Positions 1 to 9,280 of a stretch of 64,000 bases of DNA are shown here, piece after piece. The notes under the pieces are model-generated. The model was not told the origin of the DNA and made no database searches. It saw only the letters and a program-made list of their open reading frames with translations. Origin of the DNA: Burkholderiales bacterium (lineage in GTDB: Bacteria > Pseudomonadota > Gammaproteobacteria > Burkholderiales > Burkholderiaceae_C); the NCBI GenBank assembly GCA_016192425.1, contig JACPUE010000014.1:16550-80549 (forward strand), written 5' to 3'. The stretch's first letter is position 1; each line of letters starts with the position of its first letter. A program made the translations under genes and the position numbers.

Positions 1-24
1 GCGTTCGCGGAATGGATAACTAAT

Positions 25-2226
25 ATGACCTGCTTGAACATGCCAACACGTTCTTTTGCTATTAAAACAATAGCTGCTGCCGCTTTATGGATGGGCGCCA
101 CAGGCCAAATTCATGCTCAAAACGTGCTGCAGCCCGGCACTGCCAGCGTGCGCCCCGGCGAGCCGGTGACGCTGAACTTTGCCAATGCCGAGATCGAGGC
201 CGTGGCGCGCACCATGGCCACCATCACTGGGCGCAACGTGGTGGTCGATCCGCGCGTGCGCGGGCAGATCAACCTCGTCACCGAACACGCCGTGCCGCCC
301 GCCAAGGCGTTTGACCAGTTTCTGGCAGCGCTGCGCCTGCAGGGCTTCACGGTGGTGGAGGCCAGCGGCCTGTACAAGGTGGTGCCCGAGGCCGACGCCA
401 AGCTGCAGGGCGGCAGCGTGAGCGTGGCCCAGAGCGGCGCCAGCGGCCCGGCGGGCGGGCAGATCGTGACGCAGATCTACCGCCTCAACCACGAAAGCGC
501 CGCCAACCTGGTGCCCGTGCTGCGCCCGCTCATCAGCCCCAACAACACCATCAACGTAAGCCCCGGAACCAACGCGCTGGTCATCACCGACTATGCCGAC
601 AACCTGCAGCGCCTGGGCAAGATCATTGCGGCCATGGATGTGTCCACCGCCAGCGATGTGGAGATCATCCCGCTCAAACACGCCATTGCCAGCGAACTGG
701 CGCCGCTGGTGGCGCGGCTGGTGGATTCGGGCGGCACCGGTGGCACCGCCGGCGGCGCCGCACCCGGCCAGAGCGACACCAGCACCAAGACCACGCTGCT
801 GGCCGAGCCGCGCAGCAACGCCCTGGTGCTGCGCGCCGCCAACCCCGCACGCGTGGCGCAGGTGCGCGCCCTGGTCGAAAAGCTCGACCAGCCGCCCGCA
901 CCGGGCAGCAGCGCCGCCAGCGGCAACATCCACGTGGTGTACCTGAAGAACGCCGACGCCACCAAGCTCGCCACCACGCTGCGCGCCGCCATGGCAGCGG
1001 GCAGCGCCAATGCGGGGAGCACCAGCACAAGCGCTGCACCTTCCCCTTCCTCGTCCACGGCCACCACCAACACCACGCCCTCCCTGGGCACCACTTCCGC
1101 CAGCAGCGGCCTGGGGGCAGGCGCCAGCAACAGCACGAACACGTCCAACCAGCCCTCCACGGGCGGGCAGATCCAGGCCGACCCGGCGACCAACTCGCTC
1201 ATCATCACCGCACCCGAGCCGCAGTACCGGCAGTTGCGCACCGTGATTGACAAGCTCGACGGGCGCCGCGCGCAGGTGCTGGTCGAAAGCCTGATCGTCG
1301 AGGTCAACGCCAACAAGCTGGCGCAGTTCGGCATCCAGTGGCAAAGCGTGCTGGGCAAGCAAGGCGACGGCACCGTGGGCGTGATCGGCAACAACTCGGG
1401 CACCTCGGGCGCCAACATCCTGGGCGTGACCGCGGCGCTGGCCTCGGGCGACTCCAGCGCCATCGGCAAGGCGGTCGGCGGCCTGGGCGGCGGGCTGAAC
1501 CTGGCGCTGGCTCCGCGCATCAACGGCCAGTACTACCTGGGCGCGCTGGCCAACTTCCTGCAAAACAGCGGCGATGCCAACGTGCTCTCCACCCCCAACC
1601 TGATGACGCTGGACAACGAGGAAGCCAAGATCGTCATCGGCAACAACGTGCCTTTCGTCACCGGCTCCTATGCCAACACCACGGGCAGCAGCACGGTCAA
1701 CCCCTTCACCACCGTGGAGCGCAAGGACGTGGGCCTGATGCTGCGCGTGCGCCCGCAGATCAACGAGAACGGCACGGTCAAGATGGCGATCTACCAGGAG
1801 GTCTCCAAGATCGACTCGGCCACGCTCAAGGACACCAACGGCCCCACCACCAGCAAGCGCTCCATCGAGTCCAACGTGCTGGTGGAGGACGGCAGCATCA
1901 TCGTGCTGGGCGGCCTGCTGGAAGACAGCTACGCACAGGCCGAGGACAAGGTGCCCCTGCTGGGCGACGTGCCCGTGGTGGGCAACCTGTTCCGCAGCGA
2001 GAACCGCGCACGCAAGAAGACCAACCTGATGGTGTTCCTGCGCCCCGTGGTGGTGCGCGATGCCGCAGAGAGCGATGCGCTCATGATTGACCGCTACGAA
2101 TCCATCCGCGCACTGCAGCAGCAGGTGCAGCCCGCCTCCAGCACCCTGCTGGGCACAGTGCCCAGCGCGCCGGTACTGCCTGCGCTGCGCATGGAACGCA
2201 GCGCCGCGCCACAAAACGCCCAGTGA
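25..2226 (+). CDS. gspD: Type II secretion system secretin GspD
   Basis: Outer-membrane secretin that forms the exit pore of the type II secretion system. The 733-residue protein has a signal peptide (cleavage expected after Ala31), an N0 domain at about 45-120, N1/N2/N3 repeats at about 148-415 and the C-terminal secretin domain, including the conserved [14 protein letters not shown] stretch. The N3 region is interrupted by a long Ser/Thr/Ala-rich linker (about residues 333-385). The start at 25 is preceded by GGAATGGA; an in-frame ATG at 40 is an alternative. gspE follows with overlapping stop and start. Oddity: codons 12-33, most of the signal peptide, coincide with a copy of the dispersed hairpin element found elsewhere in the window. 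The family assignment is firm; the exact start is less so. Confidence 0.95.
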   Translation: MTCLNMPTRSFAIKTIAAAALWMGATGQIHAQNVLQPGTASVRPGEPVTLNFANAEIEAVARTMATITGRNVVVDPRVRGQINLVTEHAVPPAKAFDQFLAALRLQGFTVVEASGLYKVVPEADAKLQGGSVSVAQSGASGPAGGQIVTQIYRLNHESAANLVPVLRPLISPNNTINVSPGTNALVITDYADNLQRLGKIIAAMDVSTASDVEIIPLKHAIASELAPLVARLVDSGGTGGTAGGAAPGQSDTSTKTTLLAEPRSNALVLRAANPARVAQVRALVEKLDQPPAPGSSAASGNIHVVYLKNADATKLATTLRAAMAAGSANAGSTSTSAAPSPSSSTATTNTTPSLGTTSASSGLGAGASNSTNTSNQPSTGGQIQADPATNSLIITAPEPQYRQLRTVIDKLDGRRAQVLVESLIVEVNANKLAQFGIQWQSVLGKQGDGTVGVIGNNSGTSGANILGVTAALASGDSSAIGKAVGGLGGGLNLALAPRINGQYYLGALANFLQNSGDANVLSTPNLMTLDNEEAKIVIGNNVPFVTGSYANTTGSSTVNPFTTVERKDVGLMLRVRPQINENGTVKMAIYQEVSKIDSATLKDTNGPTTSKRSIESNVLVEDGSIIVLGGLLEDSYAQAEDKVPLLGDVPVVGNLFRSENRARKKTNLMVFLRPVVVRDAAESDALMIDRYESIRALQQQVQPASSTLLGTVPSAPVLPALRMERSAAPQNAQ
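58..123 (+). repeat. Dispersed hairpin element, copy 1 (inside gspD)
   Basis: This 66 bp copy begins GCTATTAAAACAATAGC (a 5 bp-stem hairpin), continues through a second GGGCGCC region and ends GGCCAAATT..CTCAAAAC. It is read in frame as gspD codons 12-33 and encodes AIKTIA followed by a hydrophobic run. It aligns closely with the copy inside pepN (47308-47370), apart from a 3 bp length difference. Confidence 0.8.
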
Positions 2227-3617
2227 CCATGCGCCACCCCCTGCCCTACGCCTTTGCCCGCGCCGCCCAGTTGCTGCTGGAGGACGACGGCCAGCAGCCC
2301 GTGCTCTGGCACGGCCCGGCACCCGACATGGCCTTGCTGGGCGAGGTGCTGCGCAAGCATGCCGTGCGCCACCTGCAGGTGCTGGACGCTCCGGCCCTGG
2401 CCCAGCGCATCAGCGCCGCCTACGCACAGGGCGAATCGAGCGCCGCCACGGTGGTCAGCGAGGTCGAGGAAGGCACCGACCTCTCGCGCATGATGCAGGA
2501 TCTGCCCGCCGTGGAAGACCTGCTGGAGGCCGCCGACGACGCGCCCATCATCCGCATGCTCAACGCCCTGCTCACGCAGGCCGCGCGCGACGGCGCGAGC
2601 GACATCCACATCGAGCCCTACGAGCGCCACAGCAGCGTGCGCTTTCGCGTGGACGGCACGCTGCGCGAGGTGGTGCAGCCCAACCGCGCGCTGCACGCCG
2701 CGCTGATCTCGCGCCTGAAGATCATGGCCGAGCTGGACATTTCCGAAAAACGCCTGCCGCAGGACGGCCGCATCAGCCTGCGCCTGGGCACCCGCGCCAT
2801 CGACGTGCGCGTCTCCACCCTGCCCAGCGCCCATGGCGAGCGCGCCGTGCTGCGCCTGCTGGACAAGAGCGAGAGCAAGCTGAGCCTGGAGTCCGTGGGC
2901 ATGCAGGGCGACACGCTCAAGCGCTTCACGGGCCTGATCGCACAGCCGCACGGCATCGTGCTCGTCACCGGCCCCACGGGCTCGGGCAAGACGACCACGC
3001 TGTACGCCGCCCTGAGCCGCCTGGACGCGGCGCGCAGCAACATCATGACGGTGGAAGACCCCATCGAATACGAACTGCCGGGCGTGGGCCAGACGCAGGT
3101 CAACCCCAAGATCGACCTGACGTTTGCCAAGGCCCTGCGCGCCATCCTGCGCCAGGACCCGGACATCATCATGATCGGCGAGATCCGCGACTTCGAGACG
3201 GCGCAGATCGCCATCCAGGCCTCGCTCACCGGCCACCTGGTGCTGGCCACGCTGCACACCAACGACGCCGCCAGCGCCGTCACGCGTCTGACCGACATGG
3301 GCGTGGAGCCTTTCCTGCTCAGCTCCTCCCTGCTGGGCGTGCTGGCCCAGCGCCTGGTGCGCAAGGTCTGCCACGCCTGCACCGGCAAGGGCTGCGAGGC
3401 CTGCGGCCACACCGGCTACGCGGGGCGCACCGGCCTGTTCGAACTGCTGGTGGTGGACGACCCCCTGCGCGCCCTGGTGCACAACCGCGCCAGCGAGGCC
3501 GACATCCGCGCCGCCGCGCTGGCGGGGGGCATGCAGCTCATGCGCGAGGATGGCGAGCGGCTGATCGCTGCCGGGGTGACCACGCGGGAAGAAGTGCTGC
3601 GGGTGACGCGGGATTGA
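2223..3617 (+). CDS. gspE: Type II secretion system ATPase GspE
   Basis: Cytoplasmic hexameric ATPase that powers type II pseudopilus assembly. The Walker A motif GPTGSGKT lies at residues 250-257 and the Walker B region IIMIGEIRD at about 315-323, with the Asp and His boxes between them. The GTG start overlaps the gspD stop (GTGA); an ATG two codons later at 2229 is equally possible. At 464 residues it is short for the family, with a reduced N-terminal region. The zinc-binding four-Cys motif is compressed: C383-X2-C386-X4-C391-X2-C394, whereas family members usually have about 25-30 residues between the two pairs. It could be confused with a PilB-type ATPase, but pairing with gspD supports GspE. 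No gspF follows; the operon breaks off at the palindromic block. Confidence 0.93.
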   Translation: MTMRHPLPYAFARAAQLLLEDDGQQPVLWHGPAPDMALLGEVLRKHAVRHLQVLDAPALAQRISAAYAQGESSAATVVSEVEEGTDLSRMMQDLPAVEDLLEAADDAPIIRMLNALLTQAARDGASDIHIEPYERHSSVRFRVDGTLREVVQPNRALHAALISRLKIMAELDISEKRLPQDGRISLRLGTRAIDVRVSTLPSAHGERAVLRLLDKSESKLSLESVGMQGDTLKRFTGLIAQPHGIVLVTGPTGSGKTTTLYAALSRLDAARSNIMTVEDPIEYELPGVGQTQVNPKIDLTFAKALRAILRQDPDIIMIGEIRDFETAQIAIQASLTGHLVLATLHTNDAASAVTRLTDMGVEPFLLSSSLLGVLAQRLVRKVCHACTGKGCEACGHTGYAGRTGLFELLVVDDPLRALVHNRASEADIRAAALAGGMQLMREDGERLIAAGVTTREEVLRVTRD

Positions 3618-3618
3618 G

Positions 3619-3675
3619 ATTTTTTTGATCTCTAACGCTTATGTAGAAAGCGCTGGCAGCTATCTTTTTGATAGT
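3619..3675 (-). repeat. Dispersed hairpin element, copy 2
   Basis: The minus strand reads ACTATCAAAAAGATAGCTGC followed by AGCGCTTT..AAGCG, the same two-hairpin layout as the other copies. It starts one base after the gspE stop, so it may serve as a 3' hairpin for the gspDE transcript. Confidence 0.7.
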
Positions 3676-3690
3676 TGACGCTGAGTCTTT

Positions 3691-4353
3691 GCTGAAGCCG
3701 TAGGCCGGGGTGTGCGCCCGGCGGCGCAGTAACTTTCTCTTGTCTCGCCAAGAGAAAGTCACCAAAGAGAAGGCGACCCTACTGTCCGTGTCCCCTGCGC
3801 TTCGCTCCGGGGCAACCTGCGATGCTCGCGCAGAGGGTGTGCCGTGGAACTCACTGCGCGCCTGCGGCGCTCCGTTCGGACAGCCACGGCAAGCTAGAGC
3901 ACGAAGCATGCGTGTCCTGCGGCACGCATGCCCACCCCCTGCGCTGCGCTTCTCGGCACGGCCAGAAGGGAACCCGGGAATCGAACAGCCCCACGGGCCA
4001 TCGCTGCGCTCGGCCCCGAGGGGCGCAGGCGCTTCGCGCCGCGCAGCGCCAGGCCGAGCGCAGCGATGGCCCGTTTGGGCTCCCACCCCTTGTGGCTGCG
4101 CCTGCGGCGGGGCGCTTGCGGGGTGGCATGCGCGTCGGAGCGCGCATGCTTCGTGAACTGACTCGCCGGGGATGCATGAACGGAGCTGCGCAGCAGCGCA
4201 GTGAGTTCCACGGCGCACCCCGCAAGCGCACCGCCGCAGGTTTGCCCCGAAGGGGTCGCAGACTAGGGTCGCCTTTCTTTTGGGTACTTTTCTTTGGCGA
4301 AGCAAAGAAAAGTACCTCGCCCGCCGGGGCGAGACCCGGCCTCCGCCCTCAGC
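3691..4353. repeat. ~660 bp imperfect long palindrome between gspE and hisF
   Basis: This non-coding block is an inverted pair of ~300 bp arms. Matching segments in inverted orientation are 3691-3725 with about 4320-4353, 3749-3780 with about 4264-4295, 3838-3876 with about 4178-4222, and 3991-4015 with about 4050-4075. Each outer arm carries its own hairpin: GTACTTTTCTTTG with a 6-nt loop at 4284-4315, and ACTTTCTCTTG at 3732-3759. The centre is a GC-rich hairpin (GGCGC-TTC-GCGCC, 4028-4040). Reading frames through it are low-complexity Arg/Pro/Ala shadows. I see no gene here. It fills the whole gap between two convergent genes and may help terminate both. Confidence 0.8.
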
Positions 4354-4365
4354 AAGAGCAACACC

Positions 4366-5166
<801 letters not shown>

Positions 5167-5225
5167 GCGCTGGCTCTTGAAAAATGGAAGAAGAAGGCCC
5201 GCAAGATACCACGGGGGGAAGAAGA

Positions 5226-6248
5226 TCAGAGGGCGCCGCCCGCCAGCCTGCGCGCCTCGCCGCTCTGCCAGCGCCAGGCGTCCTCGCACATGCGCTGCAC
5301 GCCGTGCTGTGCACGCCAGCCCAGCAGCTCCTGCGCCAGCGTGGGGTCGGCCCAGCAGGCCGCCACGTCGCCAGGGCGGCGCGCCACCACCTGGTAGGGC
5401 ACGGGACGGCCGCTGGCCTGCTCGAAGGCGCGCACCATCTCCAGCACCGACACCGGGCGGCCCGTGCCCAGGTTCACCGTCAGCAGGCCGGGGCGCTGCT
5501 GCAGGGCGCGCAGCGCGGCCACATGGCCTTCGGCCAGATCACACACGTGGATGTAGTCGCGCACCCCGGTGCCGTCGGACGTGGGGTAATCGTCGCCATA
5601 GACGCTCAGGCGCTCGCGCTGGCCCACCGCCACCTGCGCCACGTAGGGCAACAGGTTGTTGGGAATGCCCTGCGGGTCTTCGCCGATGAGGCCGCTTTCG
5701 TGCGCACCCACGGGGTTGAAGTAGCGCAGCCGCGCCAGCCGCCACTGGCCGGGCTCGGAGGCGTCCAGGTCGGCCAGCACCTGCTCCATCATGAGCTTGG
5801 TCCAGCCGTAGGGGTTGGTGGCGCTGAGCGGGAAGTCCTCGCGGATGGGCAGCTGTGCCGGGTCGCCATACACCGTGGCCGACGAGGAAAACACCAGCGT
5901 GCGCACCCCGGCGCGCTGCATGGCCTGCAGGAGCGAGACCGTGCCCGCCACGTTGTTGTCGTAGTAGCGCAGCGGCTCGCGCACCGACTCGCCCACGGCC
6001 TTGAGCGCCGCGAAGTGGATCACCGCCTGGATGGGGTGGCGCGCAAACAGATCGTCCAGCAGGGCCGCGTCGCGCACATCGCCCTGCACATGCGCAGGCA
6101 CCTGGCCGGTGATGCGCCCGACGCGCTCCAGCACATCGGGACGGCTGTTGCAGAAGTTGTCCAGCACCAGGCAAGGCATGCCCGCCTGCGCCAGCGCCAC
6201 GCAGGTGTGGGAACCAATAAAGCCCGCGCCGCCAGTGACCAGAATCAT
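5226..6248 (-). CDS. galE: UDP-glucose/UDP-GlcNAc 4-epimerase GalE
   Basis: Extended short-chain dehydrogenase that interconverts UDP-glucose/galactose and possibly UDP-GlcNAc/GalNAc. The 340-residue protein shows the NAD loop GGAGFIGSH (residues 6-14), catalytic Ser in SSSATVYG (about 122-124) and Tyr147/Lys151 in YGWTK. The residue that gates hexosamine access (Tyr299 in E. coli, Cys in human GALE) is Cys298 here, within [10 protein letters not shown]. From published GalE structure work, a small residue there permits N-acetylated substrates. An SD-like GGAGAGG precedes the ATG. It is divergent from pelA, and Pel is rich in GalNAc/GalN, so supply of UDP-GalNAc to PelF is a reasonable inference. 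Confidence 0.93.
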   Translation of the reverse strand: MILVTGGAGFIGSHTCVALAQAGMPCLVLDNFCNSRPDVLERVGRITGQVPAHVQGDVRDAALLDDLFARHPIQAVIHFAALKAVGESVREPLRYYDNNVAGTVSLLQAMQRAGVRTLVFSSSATVYGDPAQLPIREDFPLSATNPYGWTKLMMEQVLADLDASEPGQWRLARLRYFNPVGAHESGLIGEDPQGIPNNLLPYVAQVAVGQRERLSVYGDDYPTSDGTGVRDYIHVCDLAEGHVAALRALQQRPGLLTVNLGTGRPVSVLEMVRAFEQASGRPVPYQVVARRPGDVAACWADPTLAQELLGWRAQHGVQRMCEDAWRWQSGEARRLAGGAL

Positions 6249-6469
6249 GCAGCCTCTCCATCAAAACAAACAATAATGAACATTTCAAAGATTTACACAA
6301 ACTATAGCCGTTTGTCTAAAATCAAAAAGTTATGTGACGTCTGGAAACAAATTTGCGGCAGCGAACTCCCGCAAATGTCCAACAGATCATGCGGATCCAT
6401 TCCGCAAGAGCCTTCGGTTCCTCCCCTTCCCTTCTTGCTTTTTATTCGACCGTGCAGAGACACTCTGGC
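6249..6469. promoter_or_regulatory. galE/pelA divergent control region with two dyads
   Basis: This AT-rich 221 bp gap sits between galE and pelA. A perfect dyad ATTTGCGG-N10-CCGCAAAT occupies 6351-6376. A second, TGCGGA-N5-TCCGCA, lies at 6390-6406. The four half-sites share TGCGG. A weak promoter-like pair TTTACA (6292) and TCTAAA (6315, 17 bp spacing) lies upstream of the dyads on the plus strand. A repressor- or activator-type control site for pel is inferred; the binding protein is unknown. Confidence 0.5.
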
Positions 6470-9280
6470 ATGCTGCGGGCATTGTGCTTTCTTGTCTTGC
6501 GCCGCTGGCCCTTGTGGCTGGCGGCCTGCCTGTGCCTGCCCCTGGCAGCACGGGCCGAACCTGCGGTCGCGCTCTACTACGGCGAACGCGCCGGCCTGGC
6601 GGACTTTCGCGCGTTTGATGTCGTGGTGGTCGATCCGGACCATCACCGCCAGCAAGCGCTGCCCGCCTGGGAAGGCACGCGATTCTATGCCTATGCCTCG
6701 GTGACCGAGGTGCAGCCTTCGCGGGCCTATTTCGCCGACATTCCATCCACCTGGAAGATCGGGCGCAACAGCGCCTGGGGATCTGAAATCATCGACCAGG
6801 CCGCCCCCGGCTGGGCCGATTTTTTTGCCGCGCGGGTGATTGCGCCATTGTGGGCGCAAGGCTTTCGGGGCTTTTTTCTGGATACGCTGGATTCGTACCG
6901 GCTGGCCGAGCGCTTTGACGAACAGGCGCAGCAACAGGGGCTGGTGCAGCTCGTGCGCGCACTGCACCAGCGCTTTCCCGGCATCCGGCTCATCCTGAAC
7001 CGGGGCTTCGAGATCGTGCCGCAACTGCAGGGCATGGTCGAGATGGTGGCGGCCGAGTCCCTCTACCGGCGCTGGAACGCCGCACAGCGCCGCTACGAAG
7101 AAGTCCCCGAGGCCGACCGCGCCTGGCTGCGCGGCCAGTTGCTGCAGGTGCGCGAGCGCCAAGGCCTGCCAGTGCTGGTGATCGACTATGTGCCGCCGCA
7201 TGACCGGGCACTGGCGCGCGCTACGGCCCAGAAAATCCTGGCCGACGGGTTCACGCCCTGGGTCAGCGATGCCGACCTGTCCAGCGTAGGCGTGGGACGC
7301 ATCGAGCCAGTGGCGCGGCGCATTCTGGTGGTGTACAACGCCGCCGAGTCCCCAGCGCTCAATTACTCGGACGCACACCGCTTTTTGCAAATGCCGCTCA
7401 ACCACCTGGGCTACACGGTGGACTACGCCGACGCCCAGCAGCCGCTGCCCGAACCTATTTTTCCCGACCGCTACGCTGGCATTGTGCTGAGCTTTTCGGG
7501 CTACCTGCCGGAGACACGCTTCCGCGCGCTGGAACAATGGCTGCTGGCACGCCTGGACCACGGCATGCCCATGGCCCTGGTAGGCAGTTTCCCAATGCCG
7601 CTGCCGCGCACGCTTGCGCAGCGCTGGGGCTTGATGACCGACCAGGAACCCCAGCCCCCGCTGCACGCGGACACCCGCCACGCCATGCTGGGGCTGGAAA
7701 CCACGGCGCCTTTGCCCGGCCCATCGCATGAAATGCCGCGCCTGGCACCCGCCGCCACCGCCACAGCACAGGTTCTGGTACGGGTGCGCGATGGCCGCGG
7801 CCAAACCTACGTACCCGGCGCACTCATGCCCTGGGGCGGGTACATCCTGGAACCCTACACCTATGTGGAGATTCCGGGTTCCGACCAGTACCGCTGGGTC
7901 ATAGACCCCTTCGCCTTCCTCGCGCAGGCCCTGCGGCTGCCGCCCATCCCCGTCCCCGACACCACCACCGAAAACGGCCGCCGCCTGCTGCTGGCGCATG
8001 TGGACGGCGATGGATTCCCCTCGCTGGCCGAACTGCCCGGCAGCCCGCTGGCGGCCGAGGTGCTGCTGCGCGACGTGTTCATGCGCTACCGCATTCCACA
8101 GACCATGTCGGTCATCGAGGCCGAAGTGGCCCCCCATGGCCTGTACCCCAAGCAAAGCCCGCAGTTGCAGGCCACAGCCAAGGCCATGTTCCGGCTGCCC
8201 CACATCGAGGTGGCCAGCCACACCTACTCCCACCCCTTCCTGTGGGACCGCTCGGTACGCCACGGCGTGTTCAAGGAAGACGGCGAAGCCGCCTACCAGT
8301 TGCCCGTGCCCAATTACCAGTTCGACCTGCAACGCGAGATCACCGGATCGGCCGCCTACATCCGCGAGCACCTGGCGCCCCCTGGCAAGCCCGTACGCAT
8401 CCTGCAATGGTCGGGCGACACGGCGCCCGGCGCCGACGCGCTGCGCATCACCGAGGAAGCCGGGCTGCTCAACATCAACGGCGGAGACACCTTCATCACG
8501 CGGGCCAACCCATCGCTCACGGCCATCGGGCCACTGGGCATCCGCAAGAGCGGGCACCTGCAGGTGTATGCGCCCATCACCAACGAGAACATCTACACCA
8601 ATCTCTGGAAAGGCCCGTTCTACGGCTTCGAGCGCGCCATCGAAACCTTCGAGCTGACCGGCACCCCGCGGCGCATCAAGCCTGTGGGCATTTATTACCA
8701 CGTCTATTCGGCCAGCAAGCCCGCAGGGCTCAAGGCGCTGCACAAGGTCTACGGCTGGGCGCTGGCACAACCGCTGCACCCGGTGTTCACATCGGAATTC
8801 ATTGCCAAGGTGCAGGACTTCCATGGCCTGGCCCTGGCACGCGAAGGCGACGGCTGGCGCGTGCGCGGCAGCGGCGCCCTGCGCACGCTGCGCTTGCCCG
8901 CCGCTCTAGGGCTTGCGCAACCGGGGCCCAGCCAGGGTGTTGCCGGCTGGAGCGAAGGCCCCGAAGGCACCTACGTCCACCTGACCGGATCCCAGGCCTG
9001 GCTGCGCACCGCTGAAAGCCCCGCAGCCGACGGCCCGGCACTGCACGAAGCCAACGCCCGCATCACCCACTGGGCCATGCAGCCCCAAGGGGGCGAGTTC
9101 CAGTTGCAAGGCCATGTACCGCTGGAATTCAGCCTGCGCCTGCGCCCAGAATGCCAGGTGCGCGCCCACCAGCGCCCCCTGCCCTCCCAGTCCGGCCGTA
9201 CCCCGGCCCGGACGGACATCCGCCACTACCGCCTCAACGATGTCACAGCGCGTATCCAGATACTCTGCCCAGCGCCCTGA
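6470..9280 (+). CDS. pelA: PelA, periplasmic Pel polysaccharide hydrolase/deacetylase
   Basis: PelA is a periplasmic two-activity enzyme: an N-terminal GH166 glycoside hydrolase and a C-terminal CE4-like deacetylase that converts GalNAc in Pel to cationic GalN. The start at 6470 gives 936 residues with a clear signal peptide (cleavage near ARA-EP); P. aeruginosa PelA is about 948. Acidic hydrolase residues are visible in FFLDTLD (about Asp138), NRGFE (about Glu181) and AAESLY (about Glu196). The deacetylase metal motifs are HVDGDGF (Asp512, Asp514) and SHTYSH (His584, His588). An in-frame ATG at 6353 would remove the signal peptide from the N-terminus and lies in the control region. First gene of the pel operon; overlaps pelB by 41 bp. 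Confidence 0.93.
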   Translation: MLRALCFLVLRRWPLWLAACLCLPLAARAEPAVALYYGERAGLADFRAFDVVVVDPDHHRQQALPAWEGTRFYAYASVTEVQPSRAYFADIPSTWKIGRNSAWGSEIIDQAAPGWADFFAARVIAPLWAQGFRGFFLDTLDSYRLAERFDEQAQQQGLVQLVRALHQRFPGIRLILNRGFEIVPQLQGMVEMVAAESLYRRWNAAQRRYEEVPEADRAWLRGQLLQVRERQGLPVLVIDYVPPHDRALARATAQKILADGFTPWVSDADLSSVGVGRIEPVARRILVVYNAAESPALNYSDAHRFLQMPLNHLGYTVDYADAQQPLPEPIFPDRYAGIVLSFSGYLPETRFRALEQWLLARLDHGMPMALVGSFPMPLPRTLAQRWGLMTDQEPQPPLHADTRHAMLGLETTAPLPGPSHEMPRLAPAATATAQVLVRVRDGRGQTYVPGALMPWGGYILEPYTYVEIPGSDQYRWVIDPFAFLAQALRLPPIPVPDTTTENGRRLLLAHVDGDGFPSLAELPGSPLAAEVLLRDVFMRYRIPQTMSVIEAEVAPHGLYPKQSPQLQATAKAMFRLPHIEVASHTYSHPFLWDRSVRHGVFKEDGEAAYQLPVPNYQFDLQREITGSAAYIREHLAPPGKPVRILQWSGDTAPGADALRITEEAGLLNINGGDTFITRANPSLTAIGPLGIRKSGHLQVYAPITNENIYTNLWKGPFYGFERAIETFELTGTPRRIKPVGIYYHVYSASKPAGLKALHKVYGWALAQPLHPVFTSEFIAKVQDFHGLALAREGDGWRVRGSGALRTLRLPAALGLAQPGPSQGVAGWSEGPEGTYVHLTGSQAWLRTAESPAADGPALHEANARITHWAMQPQGGEFQLQGHVPLEFSLRLRPECQVRAHQRPLPSQSGRTPARTDIRHYRLNDVTARIQILCPAP

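Noticed and set aside
85..2322. 745-codon minus-strand open frame
   Set aside because: It is antisense to gspD with low-complexity Ala/Gly/His/Arg composition; a shadow frame.
3710..4156. Several 80-260-codon frames in both strands of the palindromic block
   Set aside because: They exist on both strands because the region is an inverted repeat. They are Arg/Ala/Pro-rich with no SD, and are better explained as repeat DNA.
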